From contig NW_019091726.1 of NCBI RefSeq assembly GCF_001949145.1, positions 38,395 to 90,057 of the forward strand: DNA of 51,663 bases, written 5' to 3'. This stretch comes from Acanthaster planci. Its lineage: Eukaryota; Echinodermata; Asteroidea; Valvatida; Acanthasteridae. Within the stretch, counting starts at the first letter, position 1, and each line of letters starts with the position of its first letter. Positions 12,001 through 27,000 of the stretch are shown piece by piece. The notes beneath the pieces are model-generated. The model ran no database searches, was not told where the DNA came from, and worked only from the letters and a program-made list of their open reading frames with translations. The translations under genes and the position numbers were made by a program.

Positions 12001-15000
12001 GATGCGAAGGGCACCACCGCACGATGACAACAAAAAACCCTGCGAGCCACTGTCATGCCGCTCACACACGGAGCATGAAAATCCATACCAAATAATGGCC
12101 GGATAAAGGACGGTAGGGAATCTGTTTCACTACTTTTAATTAATCTTTGGGTTAAAGGAGTAATTTCTATAATTAGATAACTGATCCTTATAAAGAGTGA
12201 TTAACATTTAGACACAAAATTCCATTCCAAAATCTCAGAATCCTTAACTGTCGGAAATACATGTCATTCCTCAATCATCATCGTAAACAAACATAAATGC
12301 GCCCTCTTCTTGGATTCCTCGTATAGGACTATCTTTCCTAAATACATGTACTTGTTTTGAATCATGTTTTCTATCAGAACGGGCTTCCCATGCATGAATC
12401 TAGATGGAGATTATCGATGCAGAGATAATAAGCATAACCAAGACCAAGTACCATGCCCAGTGTCTCCATCGGACATTCCTTTGGTAGTCCCACACCGCGT
12501 CAATCCACAACAAGTGCTATTATAAGTTGTGAATTTTAATCTTACATTAAGTCTAGACTCATCCCACAAATCCTCCTCAACTTGAGACACAGCTCCTTCA
12601 TCCCAATCCATTTCAAATGCCTAGAGAAGAAAACCATATAATAAGAATAACAATTTAAAACTCAAGCATTAAAATCAGACACCACATTCAGGTTATCAAA
12701 AATGAAGTTTAAATACATAAACATGCTACATAATGTTCTCGTCTGCCCCTTTGTCTGCCATAACTTATCTATTACCCCTCCTACTGGTATGTTGTTAACC
12801 GTTGCTCAGATTACCTTTATCAAGACTCCAATTGTTTTTCATATGCATTCTGCCGTGAATATTAATTGAAGTCTATCCTTATGACCTACCTGATTGTAGA
12901 GTTTGAGAGCTGTTGAGTAGTCTCCTCTTGCTTCTGCTTCTAATGCTGTCTTAGTGATCTCATGGGTACCAATGCAAGCACTAAATACACCCTGCACTGC
13001 ATCAAAGTCCCCAAGGGCTTTGTACAATCTACAGGGTGTAAAATGAGATGTAGGCATTGACCAAGTGCATTCAAATAAACCCACCAAATGCAGAGAATAA
13101 CACCAGCAATACAGAGATATCTATGACAATTTGTGGTTGCTTTTCCTTATGCTAAATGACTATAAAATGCTAAAACTCAATTCTGTCAACAGTAATGTGC
13201 TTCACTACTCCATAACCAGTTAATTCATTCTGAGAATTATTGATGATTGTTTGTATGCCATGCCCTATTTATAACTTGCTCAATCAAGGTGCTTACTTCT
13301 GAAGGTGGTTGCTACATCCTGTTCCTATTTCATAGAAAAATAAAGCTCCCCTAACTTAGTAATTTGTGCGAACACTTTTGAACCATTCCAATTCTATGGG
13401 CAATTAAATCCACGCGATAAATAATATGATCATATATTCTGTCACCATGGTAAGCTAGTTAATTCCAGGTATTATTTTTGGGTTATAACTCATGCACTTT
13501 GCTTCTACAAGTATGTGATTCTGTCTGTTGATGGCTCCTATGTCCCACCCTTCTTTCACACCTAATGAGTTCACTCCAACAGATTATGTCTGGTGATGGC
13601 TCCTACGTCTCACCCTTCATGGACACCTAGCTAGTTCAATCCAAGAGCTGATGTCTGTTGATGGCTCCTACGTCCTACCCTTCATGGACACCTAGCTAGT
13701 TCAATCCAAGAGCTGATGTCTGGTGATGGCTCCTACGTCCTACCCTTCATGCACACCTAGCTAGTTCAATCCAAGAGCTGATGTCTGGTGTTGGCTCCTA
13801 CCGGTACGTCCTACCCTTCATGCACACCTAGCTAGTTCAATACAAGAGCTTATGTCTGGTGAAGGATCCCATATCCTACTTTTCTGTCACACCTAATTAG
13901 TTCAATCCAAAAGCCGATGTCTGGAGATGGCTCCTATGTCCTATTTTTCTTTCACACCTAATTAGTTAAATCCAAGAGCTCATGCACGGTGATGGTCCCA
14001 ATGCAATCTTCCCTTCTTTCATACAAGTTGGATACTTTCAAAAATGTAAAGTGACAGCCCAAATTAACCCTAACTGCCCATGGCCCATCAAACTTCAACA
14101 GCAGGTTTTGCTAGGTTTTGGCTTGTTCAGTACCACACCTTAAGCACATGGTGTTGGACTATGCTAGATTTGGTACAGTAGGCCCAGGGTGATGGTATTT
14201 AATTTTGGCTGAGCTGGTACTGTCAGGTCAGCATCTTGGTTACAACAGTGGGTGTCGGACTCTGCTGGGTGAACAGACACCGGTGGCTCTGGCTGGCTGG
14301 CCAGTAGAGCTCACTGGATAAACACCCAGTGACCTCTACTGACCAGTGTTGGACCATGGAGGAAGGACACAGAAGAAGTATGAATTGCTCGGGCTATAAC
14401 ATCTGGCCAAATACCCCTTTTTAGCATACCCTGTATGTCCATAGCCAGAGCACAGCGCATGGCCGCTACTCACCACCTGTTTTGCAACCATAAGCCCTCT
14501 TTGTACCCTATGATCATCGCCGCAATTTTTCATTGGTAATCTGCATCCCTAAACGTTGTGTACTGCAGTATAGGAAGTTGAATATTCATGTCATCGTTGG
14601 TGCTTGATATGATCCGACAACAACATCAAATTTAGTGCTTGCATAGCTGCTTTTACGAGGCTGTGTACCCGAAGTGTTCATGTGCAGTTGTTGCCCTTAT
14701 CGAACGCTTTCTTCTGGACTTCTTTTGGGAATAAATAGCCAAGCTGTTTGTAAGATTTTGTGTTTTGTTTGAGTCACTTTTATTATGGCATTTGTACAAA
14801 GGCGTATTTTACAAGATCTCATGATCACTCCCCGTGATGAAATAGCACATTTTGTTCCTAATGAACTGAGCTTTCCAGAAGTAGTGAAGATTTTGATGGC
14901 CAGTCTTAGCCAATTTGTACCTAGTCTTTGAACACTGATGTATTGGACCGAGGAGACTAGAATTACAAACTTTGCATGGATAATGAAACAGTGTGTCAAA

Positions 15001-18000
15001 ATTTAAAAAGTTTATTTATGATGGCAAAAGTAGGTCTAATATCAGGAATTTTTCTCTCTCTATTTCTTGGTCACAGCAATAATTTGTATTTAATTTCAAC
15101 CAAAAAAATACAAGCATTGCCAGGATATTACCGGCCCCGCTTGTCTGGCTAAGATGCAGGCAGCAATAAGGCATTTTTGGAATGTTTTCTATTATTCGTC
15201 AGACTCAGCGGCGACCATCATTGGACGCTTTGAAGTGCCTGAGTTACAACTCCTTCTGTGTCCCTCCTCCATGGTTGGACTGTGTGTGTGTACATATAGT
15301 GTGTGTACATGGATGGTAATATTGCACTAACTAGTAGTACTGGGTATTTGAACTGGTCAGCATGGTCAAGGACACTATACGTGTATTTTGCATACAAAGG
15401 TAAGACTGGTACATTTACTTACAGGAGGGTATTGGAATTTATATAGAATGTGAAAAATTCCACACAGTTATTGGTATTGTACATAGATGCATGATGTGTT
15501 CTACAAAGGTAAGTATTATATAATATCCATACCATGGTATGCATAATATGTATTTTTTTGTAATAAAAATACCAACATTTCCTATAAATATCAGTGCAAC
15601 ACAAGATTCACCCCAGTTTCATTTTGAGAAAAGCCTCTCAACATGACTGCAAGGGAGGTGAAAAATTTACAGCAACGTTTGAGAAGTGAAGAGCGAGAAA
15701 CTTTCATGGAGAATGTTATGGATACATCAAAGAAAAGGACGCATCTAGAGCATGGCGAGAGATCTTCAAAGGATAAGGGAAAAGGAGATAAGAAGAAAGG
15801 AAAAGGAAAGGCTCCATAACAGTACAAGGATGCCAATTGTATGGCCAGAAGAAGGAAACAGGAGGATGAAGAGCTCAGAGCAGCCATCAGAGCTAGTTGC
15901 AAGGAGACAGGAATACACATGGGGAAAAGCTACAGAGCTGTGGTTGAGACCTTGCTGTTGGTGAGGCTAACAGAGGAGCACCACAGTGTTTTGTAGAGAG
16001 CACTGACAGTGGGAATACCATAGCAGAGGAGAGTGATATGACCCCACCACCACCACCAAAGAGAGCCAAGACCAAAGCCAAGAAGATGGAGAGTGGGCCG
16101 TCCAGTGGTCTGACTGACGAGGATGATGAGAGTGATGCTGCTTCTGCACCACCTCCACAACCACCAAACAGAGCAAAGCCAAGAAAGAAAGGAAGGAAGT
16201 CGGCCAAATACCATTCCGCTGGTTCTGACAATGACCCGGATCCACAGTTTGTCTTCCAGCCAGACTACCCTCCTGATGAGGATGGTTGGACCCGGTCCCT
16301 TTCTGATGTGCCAGTTCACACCTTGATGGGCCTTGTCAAGATCACCAATTACAAGAAATATTGGTCAATAGAGCCAGGCCTCAGAAACAAACTAATCTCG
16401 ACAACCATGGTCCGCAACTGCTTTGACACACTTAATCACCACCTCACTTGTAACAACCCAGCCAAGCATCCCGACCTCATTCGTGAGAAGGCAGCACGCT
16501 ACCCGGCAAAGAGGAAAAGCCCACTCTACCCCCTCAAGCCCATCTGGGATAAGGTGCTGAAGAGATGCGGAAAGAAATATCATCCCCGGCTTGAACTGTC
16601 CATTGATGAAGCCATGATTAGGTATTGAGGTTTTAAGGTGAACGTCCGCAAGTTCTTCATGCCGCTAAAACCGATATGAGTGATTTATGCCATTGCAGAG
16701 GCAGCAACTGGAGTTTTCCTAAACTTCATGATACACCCCATTACAGATCAGCCAGCAAAGATGGTAGATATTGTCATGGAAGTGGCTAAGCATCATTTGG
16801 GAGTGTATCACCACGTCTTCACAGACAGGTTATACACCTCTGTCTCCCTAGCCCGTCGCCTCCTTGCAAAGAAGACGTACATAACTGGCACCGTCAAATC
16901 CAATAGCAAAGAATTCACAACCAAAGACACCAACCCACAGCAACAAAAGATCAAGCAGATGAAGAAGACCAAGCGAGGAACAGTTTGACAGGTTATATAC
17001 TTTTCGAGTGCAGGGGCCTTGGATAAAGAGTACAGGCCACAATTAGCTCCAACATAGATATGCAATTGACCAGGAACTGTGCTAGGGAGTGGCCGTGAGC
17101 TCACCCATGAATAAATGCCTGTGAACTCCCCCAAACTCTGATTTTCTATTGTAAGTACATGTACATTGGCTCATTTTGTTAGGTTCGGTAGCATCCTTTT
17201 CTAATCACTAGACAATGCATAGACCCATCTGTACCAAACTGACCAAACTCCAACTGTTGGAGTTTGCCAGGTCTAGTACTGTATGCTGTATGAGCCCTGT
17301 TGGAGTTTGGCAGCTTTGGTACCAGTAATTACTGAAATTGTGCACAGCTGTTGGAGTTTGTTAGATTCAGTACTATTTCTAGTGCAAGGGCCTAGGGAGT
17401 TAGGGTTAATATCCTTGTACACTTAGCTAGCTCAATTCAAGAGCTTATTTCAGATAAATCTCTTATGTATTTTAACCTTCTTTCATACCTAGCTAGTTCA
17501 ATCCAGGTGCTTATTTCTGGTGATGGTTCCCTGGAGACAAAACGTGCTCTCTTTGCACTTTTTTCCTCTTGCCATGGCTTCTGGATCAGGTTCTCTTCCA
17601 GTAGACGGATCCCTGAGAAGAGTAATTCCATTAAAAATCCATAGCTTGTTTTCATAAAGACAGAGACTAAAGAAAACGGTTACAGTAGCAAACGTTGAGA
17701 GGAATAAATACATGTAAATCTGTTGGAAAGGACAACATGTAGACAGTAGGACATTCATTTTTCCCCCCAAGCAAATCCTTTCTTCTTTATGGACACTTTT
17801 TGCTCTTGGTACTGCCCTCCTCATAGCCTGTCAGTCACAAATTATAATGGGGGTGGTTCACAACTTGGCATGCTGCCAAGAGGTTGCCAGAGAGAGGCCA
17901 TTTGCCAGGCTTATGGTGGATAAAAATATGGCCGACTCCCTGCAATTTGCATTTGGATAAATGTCGGTAGACAACTTAGAACAAATTTTTTAAAGATCAT

Positions 18001-21000
18001 GGCATTCTTGCTCACAAAAACCATGCTCTTGATTAATTAAAACTGATACTCAAACTGTTTTAGAATCCTTAGCCCAGGCAAACAAATGTTAGGAACAATT
18101 CAAACTCCCCCCCCCGGCACACATTGTGCGACTGTTTTTCAACAATGCACTGTGAAAAAGGCTTCTCTGTGGCAACCTCTTGGTTGCACAGTGCACTATG
18201 AAATGCCTTTATTACAGCTTTTACCTATGTGCATCTGCTGACTAGTCAAACTGGCTGTGCTTATTGTTGAGGGCACAAGAGTCAACTGTTCACTGTGGTA
18301 GTAGCTAATCTCCTATAAAACAAAATGAATACATACATTTCATTTAAAAACAAGATACTTAAGGGCTGTAAGAATACAGTTTTTTAAAATTGTGATTTGA
18401 AAACAGGTTTCCTGTAGTGAAATAAAAGTGTTACTTTTAATTGCTATGAAATGAAACTTATTAATTTGTATTCATACCGCAATACAAGAAACTTGAAGTC
18501 GCAACGAGTCACAATTTACCAGTCATGTCTTATCACAATATCAAGATAATGTAATTTACTGGCCTTCAACAATGTGAGAAAATCTCTACAGCAGTGATGG
18601 ATGGTACATGCACACAGTTGTGAAATGATTACCTGTACACAGCTGATAAATGGAGGGAAGTATTGAGTGGATGTGGACAGCATTGTGTTGAGATGTCGAT
18701 TGATTTCCACTTTGGTACTTTCTGCCTCTCTCTCTGTTTTGACTTCCTCAATCTCAGAGAATATTCCTCTAAAGAGAGAGCTGAACAGGAGCCTTGCTAA
18801 AGATGCATCTCGCTAATAACAGATATATTAAGAAATATAGTAATAATACAAGCATCTTTGAAAACATGATTTGGTTTGTCAGTGAAGGGCTGTTTTAAAT
18901 TGCCTATATATAGCTTGTGCAATGGTGATCATTATTAGGCTAACTGTACTATGACAAGAAGGAAAATGCGACAGACTCTATCAAAATGGGTATTATGGAA
19001 CTTTTTTTCAAAATGAGTCACACACACATTTGAATTTGTTACTTTATAAGCTTTAATTAAGTGTAGGTTTGAACCCTGTGGAATTTTGCAATCTGTAGAT
19101 ATATTGATTTTTGCATAATCATAAACATTAAAAGAATTGCTTTCAGAGATAAAGCCCTTTAAACACAGGAAGTGGAAAAAGAAATCAGCCATTAAAAAGA
19201 AAGTCTCTTGACACCAATAGCAACACTTAAGTTTCATGTATGAATTGTGAAAGTACGTATATAATAGAAGCCAATAAACCAAGAAGTGAAAAAAACACCT
19301 TGTCCACAGAAAAAATCCTTAACATGAAAAATACCAGAGTCCCCTAATACCCTTTTTCGCAAAGCAGGTCACAAATACGGATAACATCTTTAATCCATCA
19401 GTTGTAAATCCTTCATCTGTAAATGAAAGATTTCAAATATGTTTCAGTGTAAAATAAATGAAAAGAGGCCAACAGAATTTGAACATAAGTAGAGCAGTTT
19501 TTGAATAATACATAATGTCAATGTTACTTGCACGTTCAATAGTGTTGATGATGTCCGTAATTTCAGTTTTTGGATCAGTCACAATTTCTTACCTGTGCTA
19601 ATGCTTGCAGAGGCGCAATCAAATCTGAATATTTTATCTGAATATCTGGTAGGTCTCCAGTTCTGTAACGTCTGTACATAGTAACAGTACTGAACTTCCG
19701 CTCTCTCTGCTCCTCAAGAATTTTCTAGAAAAGCAGAAATAACATACTATATAAAAAACAGCACTAACCAAAGCCACATACATCAAGCTAACTTGATTGT
19801 TCCCTACCTCCTTCAGTTGCTTTCGTTTCATTTCCCTTCTAGCAAAGTAAGCTTGACTTGAGGAATGGTCCTTGAGAAATCGTCTCTTCAATCGATTTAT
19901 CTTCTTGTCTTCCCCACCTAATGACAAATATATTTCAATACTACAGTGCTTTAATATTTCTCTGTGTTCTTTAAACATCTGTAACCACAGGAGCATATTA
20001 TCTGAGTCTGCTTCACATGGTATGGACATACTTATGTATTTAACATGCGCTGTTGGGTTGGAATTCCTTAACCACAACCCTTTCAGATCCTCTTACTCCA
20101 CCAAGACCCAAACAAAAGCTTCAGAGATTTAGAACACTTTACATGTAGATGATGTTACCTCAACTTTAATGAAAATTTGCAGTCTTCAGCCTCTATCATC
20201 ATATCAGGTTAACATCTATCAAATGCTCACCTCTTATGTTTCACTCAATTTAGAAAATCTCCTACAAGATCCAAGGTGATATTAACTGTTAAACACAATT
20301 ACTTTGTTTGGCATCTACTTCATCTCTCCCTCTTGGCTGATCACTCTGTAATTTCTCCTTCCCAAATCCTGCATCTGTAGCTGTTTTGCTAACACCTTGT
20401 CTTCCCCGTCCCATCTTCTTACTGGCACCAAGAGTGAACAGCAGGGATGACTGATCAGAAGCAGAGCTGGTTGAGTAATCAGCGAAAGTGTCTTGGCTTC
20501 CCGTTAGCCAGTTGTATGCATTCTTACGACTGGCCACAGCATCTGTAAATATAAGCATTTCATATCTGTAAGCGATGTTCTAAATGAACTGTATTCACTT
20601 CGACAAAAATATAACAAAATTGAGTTTGCGGGAGGAGGTATTCATGAGCAGACTATATACATGTACGCAGCCAATTAATTCACACTAATGTACTTCTCCC
20701 CCACAAATATCACTCACACTCCAAAATAATAGATAAATCTCTTGGGTTCTCTGTAATATCCTAAACTTAATCCATGTATCCTCATAGGGATTATCAACCT
20801 CTAGTAAAGTATATTTACTAGAGATTTACTCTACTCCTCCTGGTTTTAAGTTACTGTAAATTTTCTCTCTGTTAATATGTGGGTTAGTTTTTTAATATGT
20901 AATACCTCAATGAAGGCCTTTAACTGTCACAAAGCGGTGAAAAAAACAATCACTAGCATTGGTTTTTATGAGTTCTTTGTAATACCAACCAAGCTGCTGA

Positions 21001-24000
21001 GTGGCAATAAATTGATGAGCATCTTGTGTGGCTCTTATTTCTCCTCTACTCAGCGAAGAATCTGGAGGGCTCTGTGACTGAGAACCACTGGAGGCCTGAC
21101 TGGATTGAGTCTCAACAAACATAGGAGTAGAAATGGCTAGATGACGTTGTTTCCATGAGTGATCAATGGTTACATCCTAAACAGAAAAAAAGTTAGAATA
21201 ACAACACATCCAGTATAATGCTGCTATACCAACACCATTATCCTGAACTATTGGGCATACCGAACGTTCACCTTGGAAAGTTTTCAACATACTTTAACTG
21301 AATATTGAAAATTTGCTTTAAAGAAGAGAAATATATTAAGGAGAAATGACTTTGACTTGAGAATCAATAAAATCTAAATCTTAATCAGGAAGAAAAAATA
21401 GCCAACATGCAGCATGGTAAGTATCGTATATGGGTATGTGTACATGAACAATGTATGCATATGCAATCAAAGATGCCATGTAAGCTGACTGCTGAGTGCA
21501 TGCAGCGGCAGACTTTGAGAAGCCGGTGGCAGCAGTCATACCAGTCCTTTAAACCTTTTTCAGGGTATTGCACGACGAGAACTATGCACGCATGCTCAGA
21601 ACAACGCATGCATGCTCAGAACTGGTTAAAAGGACCAGAATGTTTGTCACTACCAAGCCTCTCAAAGTCTCCCATTGACACGAATGACTCTTATACAGAA
21701 AATCTCCCTTTCCTTTATGGTTAAAAAAGCAATGGTTTTTATCTTGAAAATTAACTTGCAAAAATCTTCATTAAGTATTTATCTTTATCTTTTTCAACGA
21801 CACTTGCCAGAGCTGGCATTCTTATGTTACTAACTATCATAGTTCCAACATAGCAGCAACCAGTGTAATTGTACTGCATGTCACATGGAAAACTTAATTT
21901 CACTTCACAGTTAGACTTCCCGTGAGAACAGGACAGGTGAAATAAATGTATTGAAATAAAAAGATATATACACTGAACCAAAAGAGAGAATCTCAGTCTT
22001 ATTCATTTTCATTTTTTTCTGGCGTAAATTTGTCACTTGGAAGTGTTGGCTAAAGTTTGTCATGCACACAAGTACATATGTGAGGCAGGCCACTGCACCT
22101 TTGAATGGGTCAAATTTGGGAAGTGGTGCAAGAGAACTTACAATGGAGATACAAGTTGACCACTTTACCAGTCTATATGGAAGTTTGTGTAAAATTACCC
22201 TTTTGAAGCATGACATGTTTGAGAATGAAAAATGTGTTTTGAACCACTCAAGCTTCAAAGCTTCGATAGCAATTAAATAAGAACAGAATAAAATAAATAT
22301 TTCTGTATTTTCCTTTCACAAACCTTATGTACACGGGCAATTCCACAAAGATGTGGACATGGCCTAAATTAAAAATTAAGTTTTTTCATAAGATTTAGAA
22401 TTGCAGGCACCATATTATCTGTGGTATTAAATGAAACGGGGAAAAGACTTCTTTTAGTTTCAATATGCAACATGGATAAATATTTTTTTATCAAGATTAA
22501 AAACTTTGGTGATAAAAATCACACATATTTATGGTCATTTGGGGCCTTTTGTAGCACCTTATTAGCACTTTGACATTTTGTTTTAGTACATGTATATCGT
22601 TTACTAATTACCGTTAATACATTATTCATACCTGAAATCTGCATTCTGAGAGTGGATGTTCAAAGATCTCTCTCTTATAGTCAGGACTCTTGGATGTCAT
22701 CTCAAGCAACAGGCTGGAAGCATAACTCAGATACTGGTGCTCCGTCCCAGGAGAATACATACATTCCAGCATAGCAACCAGCCGCTCAAGTGTACCAGTC
22801 GGAAGTCTGGTTTCATGACTCCAAAAATTGCTCACTCTCAACCTGTTGATGAATTAAATAATGCAATATGGTGAAATTAAGGATTTAAAAAACTACTTAT
22901 CACCTGCAACAATTTATCACAAAATTCAATCATCAACTACCAGGATTTAAGAAACATTTTTTATTAGTAAACATGACTGAACATTAAGAACTCCAAAAAT
23001 TTCAAAATATGGATTAGGAATTAGTTTCAGAATTACTGAGGATACTGAACTGCTCTTCAGTCAAAATGCATATGTACTAAAAAGAAGGAAATTTTAGGTT
23101 GTAAATATTGGTTCTGCTTAAGCATTTCATGGAAATGACTGAAAATAAAGGAGATTTGCCGAGAAATCCATTCCTGTAATGGAAACAAATTTACATATAC
23201 TAGAAGCCTCTCCTTCTGATAGTACAGTCCTTGCAAAGATTAATGCATCCTTGGCAATACTCAGTATCATGTCATGTTACTTTCTGTATGCAATTCTTAA
23301 TTCATAAGACATGTGGCAGTGCCTTGTCAAATTGCCAGCTTGCAATACAAGGACATATTTTACCTGTGAGATGCCTCTTCATCTGACAACCCTTGTAATA
23401 ATGTGTCCTTGGCCATACATAGTATGTCATCAGCACCATCCTCTGTTCGGGATTCCTCATCTCTGTTGAAGGATAGAAATTGGCCTTCAGACAGCAATTT
23501 TTGATTCAAGAGATAGCTTGCCCCACACACCACAGCAAATGAAATAAGAAAATTATTGGGGAACTAATTATGTTTCTTGTAGACAGTTTTGTGTTACAGA
23601 AATTGATTTCTCTTTGCCTACTTTGCTTGTACAGTGTGATGCTTCATAGATTAGTAAGATGGAAGTGAACTGTTTTAAGGTGTTGGCTGTTTGCACTACC
23701 GGTAGTTCCCAAAGCAAAGATAGAAAGTCACAGCAAAACTAAACATTACAGTAAAAGGTTTGCAGTTTTAATGAAATCAGATGAACTATTTTGTTCATGC
23801 ATTAAACTAACTAGATGTACATCAAATAAATGAACAAAAACTCAAACATAAGAACACTGCTCTCAATGTTCAGTCAAATTAACAAACAATTACTACACAT
23901 ATTGTTCTGTTGAGTATTCTGCAAAATCAAAAGCATACAGTAACATCAGAACAGATAAAAAACACAACAAAAAACAAGAAACTTCTCTAGCTTCATCTAC

Positions 24001-27000
24001 TCTCATGCTCCAAGCAACTGTGTATGTGTAATTATATCTATACATACCTAGATCTATTGCTGATTGTCCAGTTCAGTAATAAAAGACAAAATTAAAGAAC
24101 ATTAAATAGTTTATTCAAAAGTTTTTGCTGTAGATTTAGACAGGCAACGTTCAAGAACAGTTTGAAACAGTTCCAAAGGTAAAACTAAAGGTAAGATATA
24201 CTTTTGTATCATTGTGAAAAAAAGCAATAGTTATGGAGACCTTAAAAATACGACAGTAAACAAATCCAATATTCAGTTATTCCTTCTTGAAAGATTTAAT
24301 AAATTTAAGTTTTGCAAGTATATACAAGTTGTTCCCATTATTCATGTTCATCCTTTACTATTTCAAGCAATGTACATGTACCCTCACTGATGTCAAGTAT
24401 GCAGTCAATGTAACTTACCTGAAGTTGTCGTAGATCCACATGAGTATATCATACATGACCTCTCTACATGCTGGGCTGGGAAGGTTGAACACTGTCCTCA
24501 CAGGTGGAAGAAGGTACAGGATTTCATCTGGTTTCAGATTGGGTAGCATGGCATTGACCAGCTTCAGAGAAACAAGCTGGGTCCCTTCATCCCTGGGAAA
24601 TGTAAGTATCATAGGACAGTATCTGGACTGCTGAAGTAATCTTACCAGTACTAGCTGGTAGAAGATATCATCTGGTTTCACAAAGGGTAGCATGACCAGC
24701 TTCAAGCTGGAAACAAGCTGGGTCCTTTCACCCTTGGGAAACTTGTAAGTATCAAAAGACAGTATCTAGACAAGCGAGGGAATTTTTGCTTATTGCTAGT
24801 GGGTAACAGATTTCATCAGATTTCAGATTAGGCAACTTGACATTGACCAAATGCAGAGAAATGAGCTGACAGCTTTTATCTGTGGTAATACATGTACATG
24901 TATGTATACGTCAGGGGTCATTGTCTACACTGATGAAGGAATGTTTGGTAATGGTTCCATGACCTGTATTCTAATTGTTACAGGGTAAGTCAGGGATAAA
25001 TTAAGTAGTGATTGTGTTTAATAAAACAGCATGGATTGAAATATGTGCAGTTAGGATGTAATATCTGCAATAGTGGGTTTACATTTATGTTCCTTACAAG
25101 TACTTTTTTGTACAAAAATCCTGCAATGGTCAGGCAAAAGTTAAAGGTCGTATTTAAATTATTAGTAACTCAATTCAATGGACGCCGAGTCAAGTGAATA
25201 TTAAAAAAGTAAATGTTACGCCATTCAAAACTGTTTCTCACCTGTGCGTTAGTAACTCTACAATGCCTTTGCTCTTCATCTCAAGGAAAATGTTGGGAAT
25301 GTGACTGACTCTGCTTGCAACAACCTCCAGACAAAGTGTTTTGGGTTGACCATGCAAGGAAGGTAACATAAACAGCAGCTTGTTGGTGAAGCTGAAAAAT
25401 TACATAACAAAACCATTTACCATCACTTGTGACAAACTTGTACATCATGTTGCCATGGTGTGGATGTGGATTGAAGAAAATTGTTGATACAGACCCAAGA
25501 AATGAATTACAAGACTATGAAAAATCTTGAGTTATCACTTGCAAATAACATGATCCTTAACGGCTCTACTAGGCTGTATTCATGAATAAATCTCAGTGGT
25601 TTGTTTCAAATCTTAACAGTCACAGATACATTGATATCCTCAAAATTCATTTAAATATGAAGAGATCAAGATACATGGAAATAAGACAGCACAGGGGAAT
25701 TTCTCTTACTGGTCTGCAAATTCAGGATAGTGGAAATGCAGCTTGTGGATGCAAGTCACAAACACATCTGGTTTTATTTCACTGATCTTGGTCAGTTCAG
25801 AAGTAACAATGGAATGTAAGAAACCATCTGTCACCTATGTATACATATGTATAGCAGAAAAAATGAAAACGTTTAGTTTGAATTGACTGGAAATGGGTGG
25901 AATATAAAAATCTCAGATATAATTACTGATTATCTAATAAACAGAATAAGATGCAGAGTGAATCAATCAACTATTATCGACAAAAATAGGTTGTACATTA
26001 AAACCTACCAGCAACTACCAAACAACAAACAAGAAATACCAGAAGACATGCTGTTATATCACAATATCACAACACAAACCAATCTAAAGCAGCAACACTG
26101 ACTACCAGACTACATTTTACTTGACCAAAGTACAAAATGTGGCTGAATACCAAAATGTAAAGATCACATCTTGCTGCTTACAGCAGAACACAACTTTGAA
26201 ATAATGCACTTATTAAGCATCACGTTACTAGAAGACGTACATAAAATATTGCAGCAAAACAAAATACAAAGGTATTAACCAAATGTATGTAACACAGGAC
26301 AACTGGTTCTCAGTTGTGATTCATTGTTTATGTACCTTATCAACGTCAGCTTTCTGTTTCATAGCCATACCAATCACTTCAGCTGCAGCAGCATGTACCA
26401 TCTTGTAACGATTCTTTAGGTTATAGGACAGAGCAGCATAAAACCTGAGGGCAGGTTAAAGACATTAAAATTACAAGGCTGAACAATCTTCTGACTGACT
26501 ATACACAACTGTTCAATTCAGGTACAAGGGAATGAAAACTTTCTTTGATCAAGCTTTCAACAAGAAACTCTTGTTCTAGATGAATGATTCCTTGGTTTAC
26601 ACAAGATCCATTTTCATTAATTGGCACATTCACAATTAATGACTATTTGGTTTAAATATGTTAACCTTTGATGCATTAGATTTATACTAATGTTTGCTCA
26701 ATCAAATCCTTTAGTTTTAGTTTAAAAAATTTTGCTTAGAATATTTTACCTTAATACTTATGCGTATGATCCTACACAATTGTGAAAAAAAAATAGCAGC
26801 ATTACCTTTTCAGGTTTCTAAGTACCGGTATATACTGTACAAGTATTTCTTTTTACCAGACCAGATTTAACGAGACATACCAACCTTTCTTCATCAATAT
26901 CTGAAGCTTTGTCAATAGGATGGAGTCCATTAGCTAGAACTATGCCAAGAAGCTGGAGACCTGTAGAGCTGTCCTTCACATCTGGGTCTGGAGTTGCTAG

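Noticed and set aside
13510-14035. CRISPR-like array
   Set aside because: Regular spacing could suggest one, but the whole unit is repeated without unique spacers, the window is eukaryotic, and the unit derives from exon E39.
15893-16319. Minus-strand frames opposite the piggyBac transposase
   Set aside because: They are shadows of the + strand frame, which alone shows family motifs.
23203-23290. Functional alternative exon duplicating E31
   Set aside because: An in-frame TAA precedes the similar stretch and no acceptor fits the phase, so it is treated as a relic.
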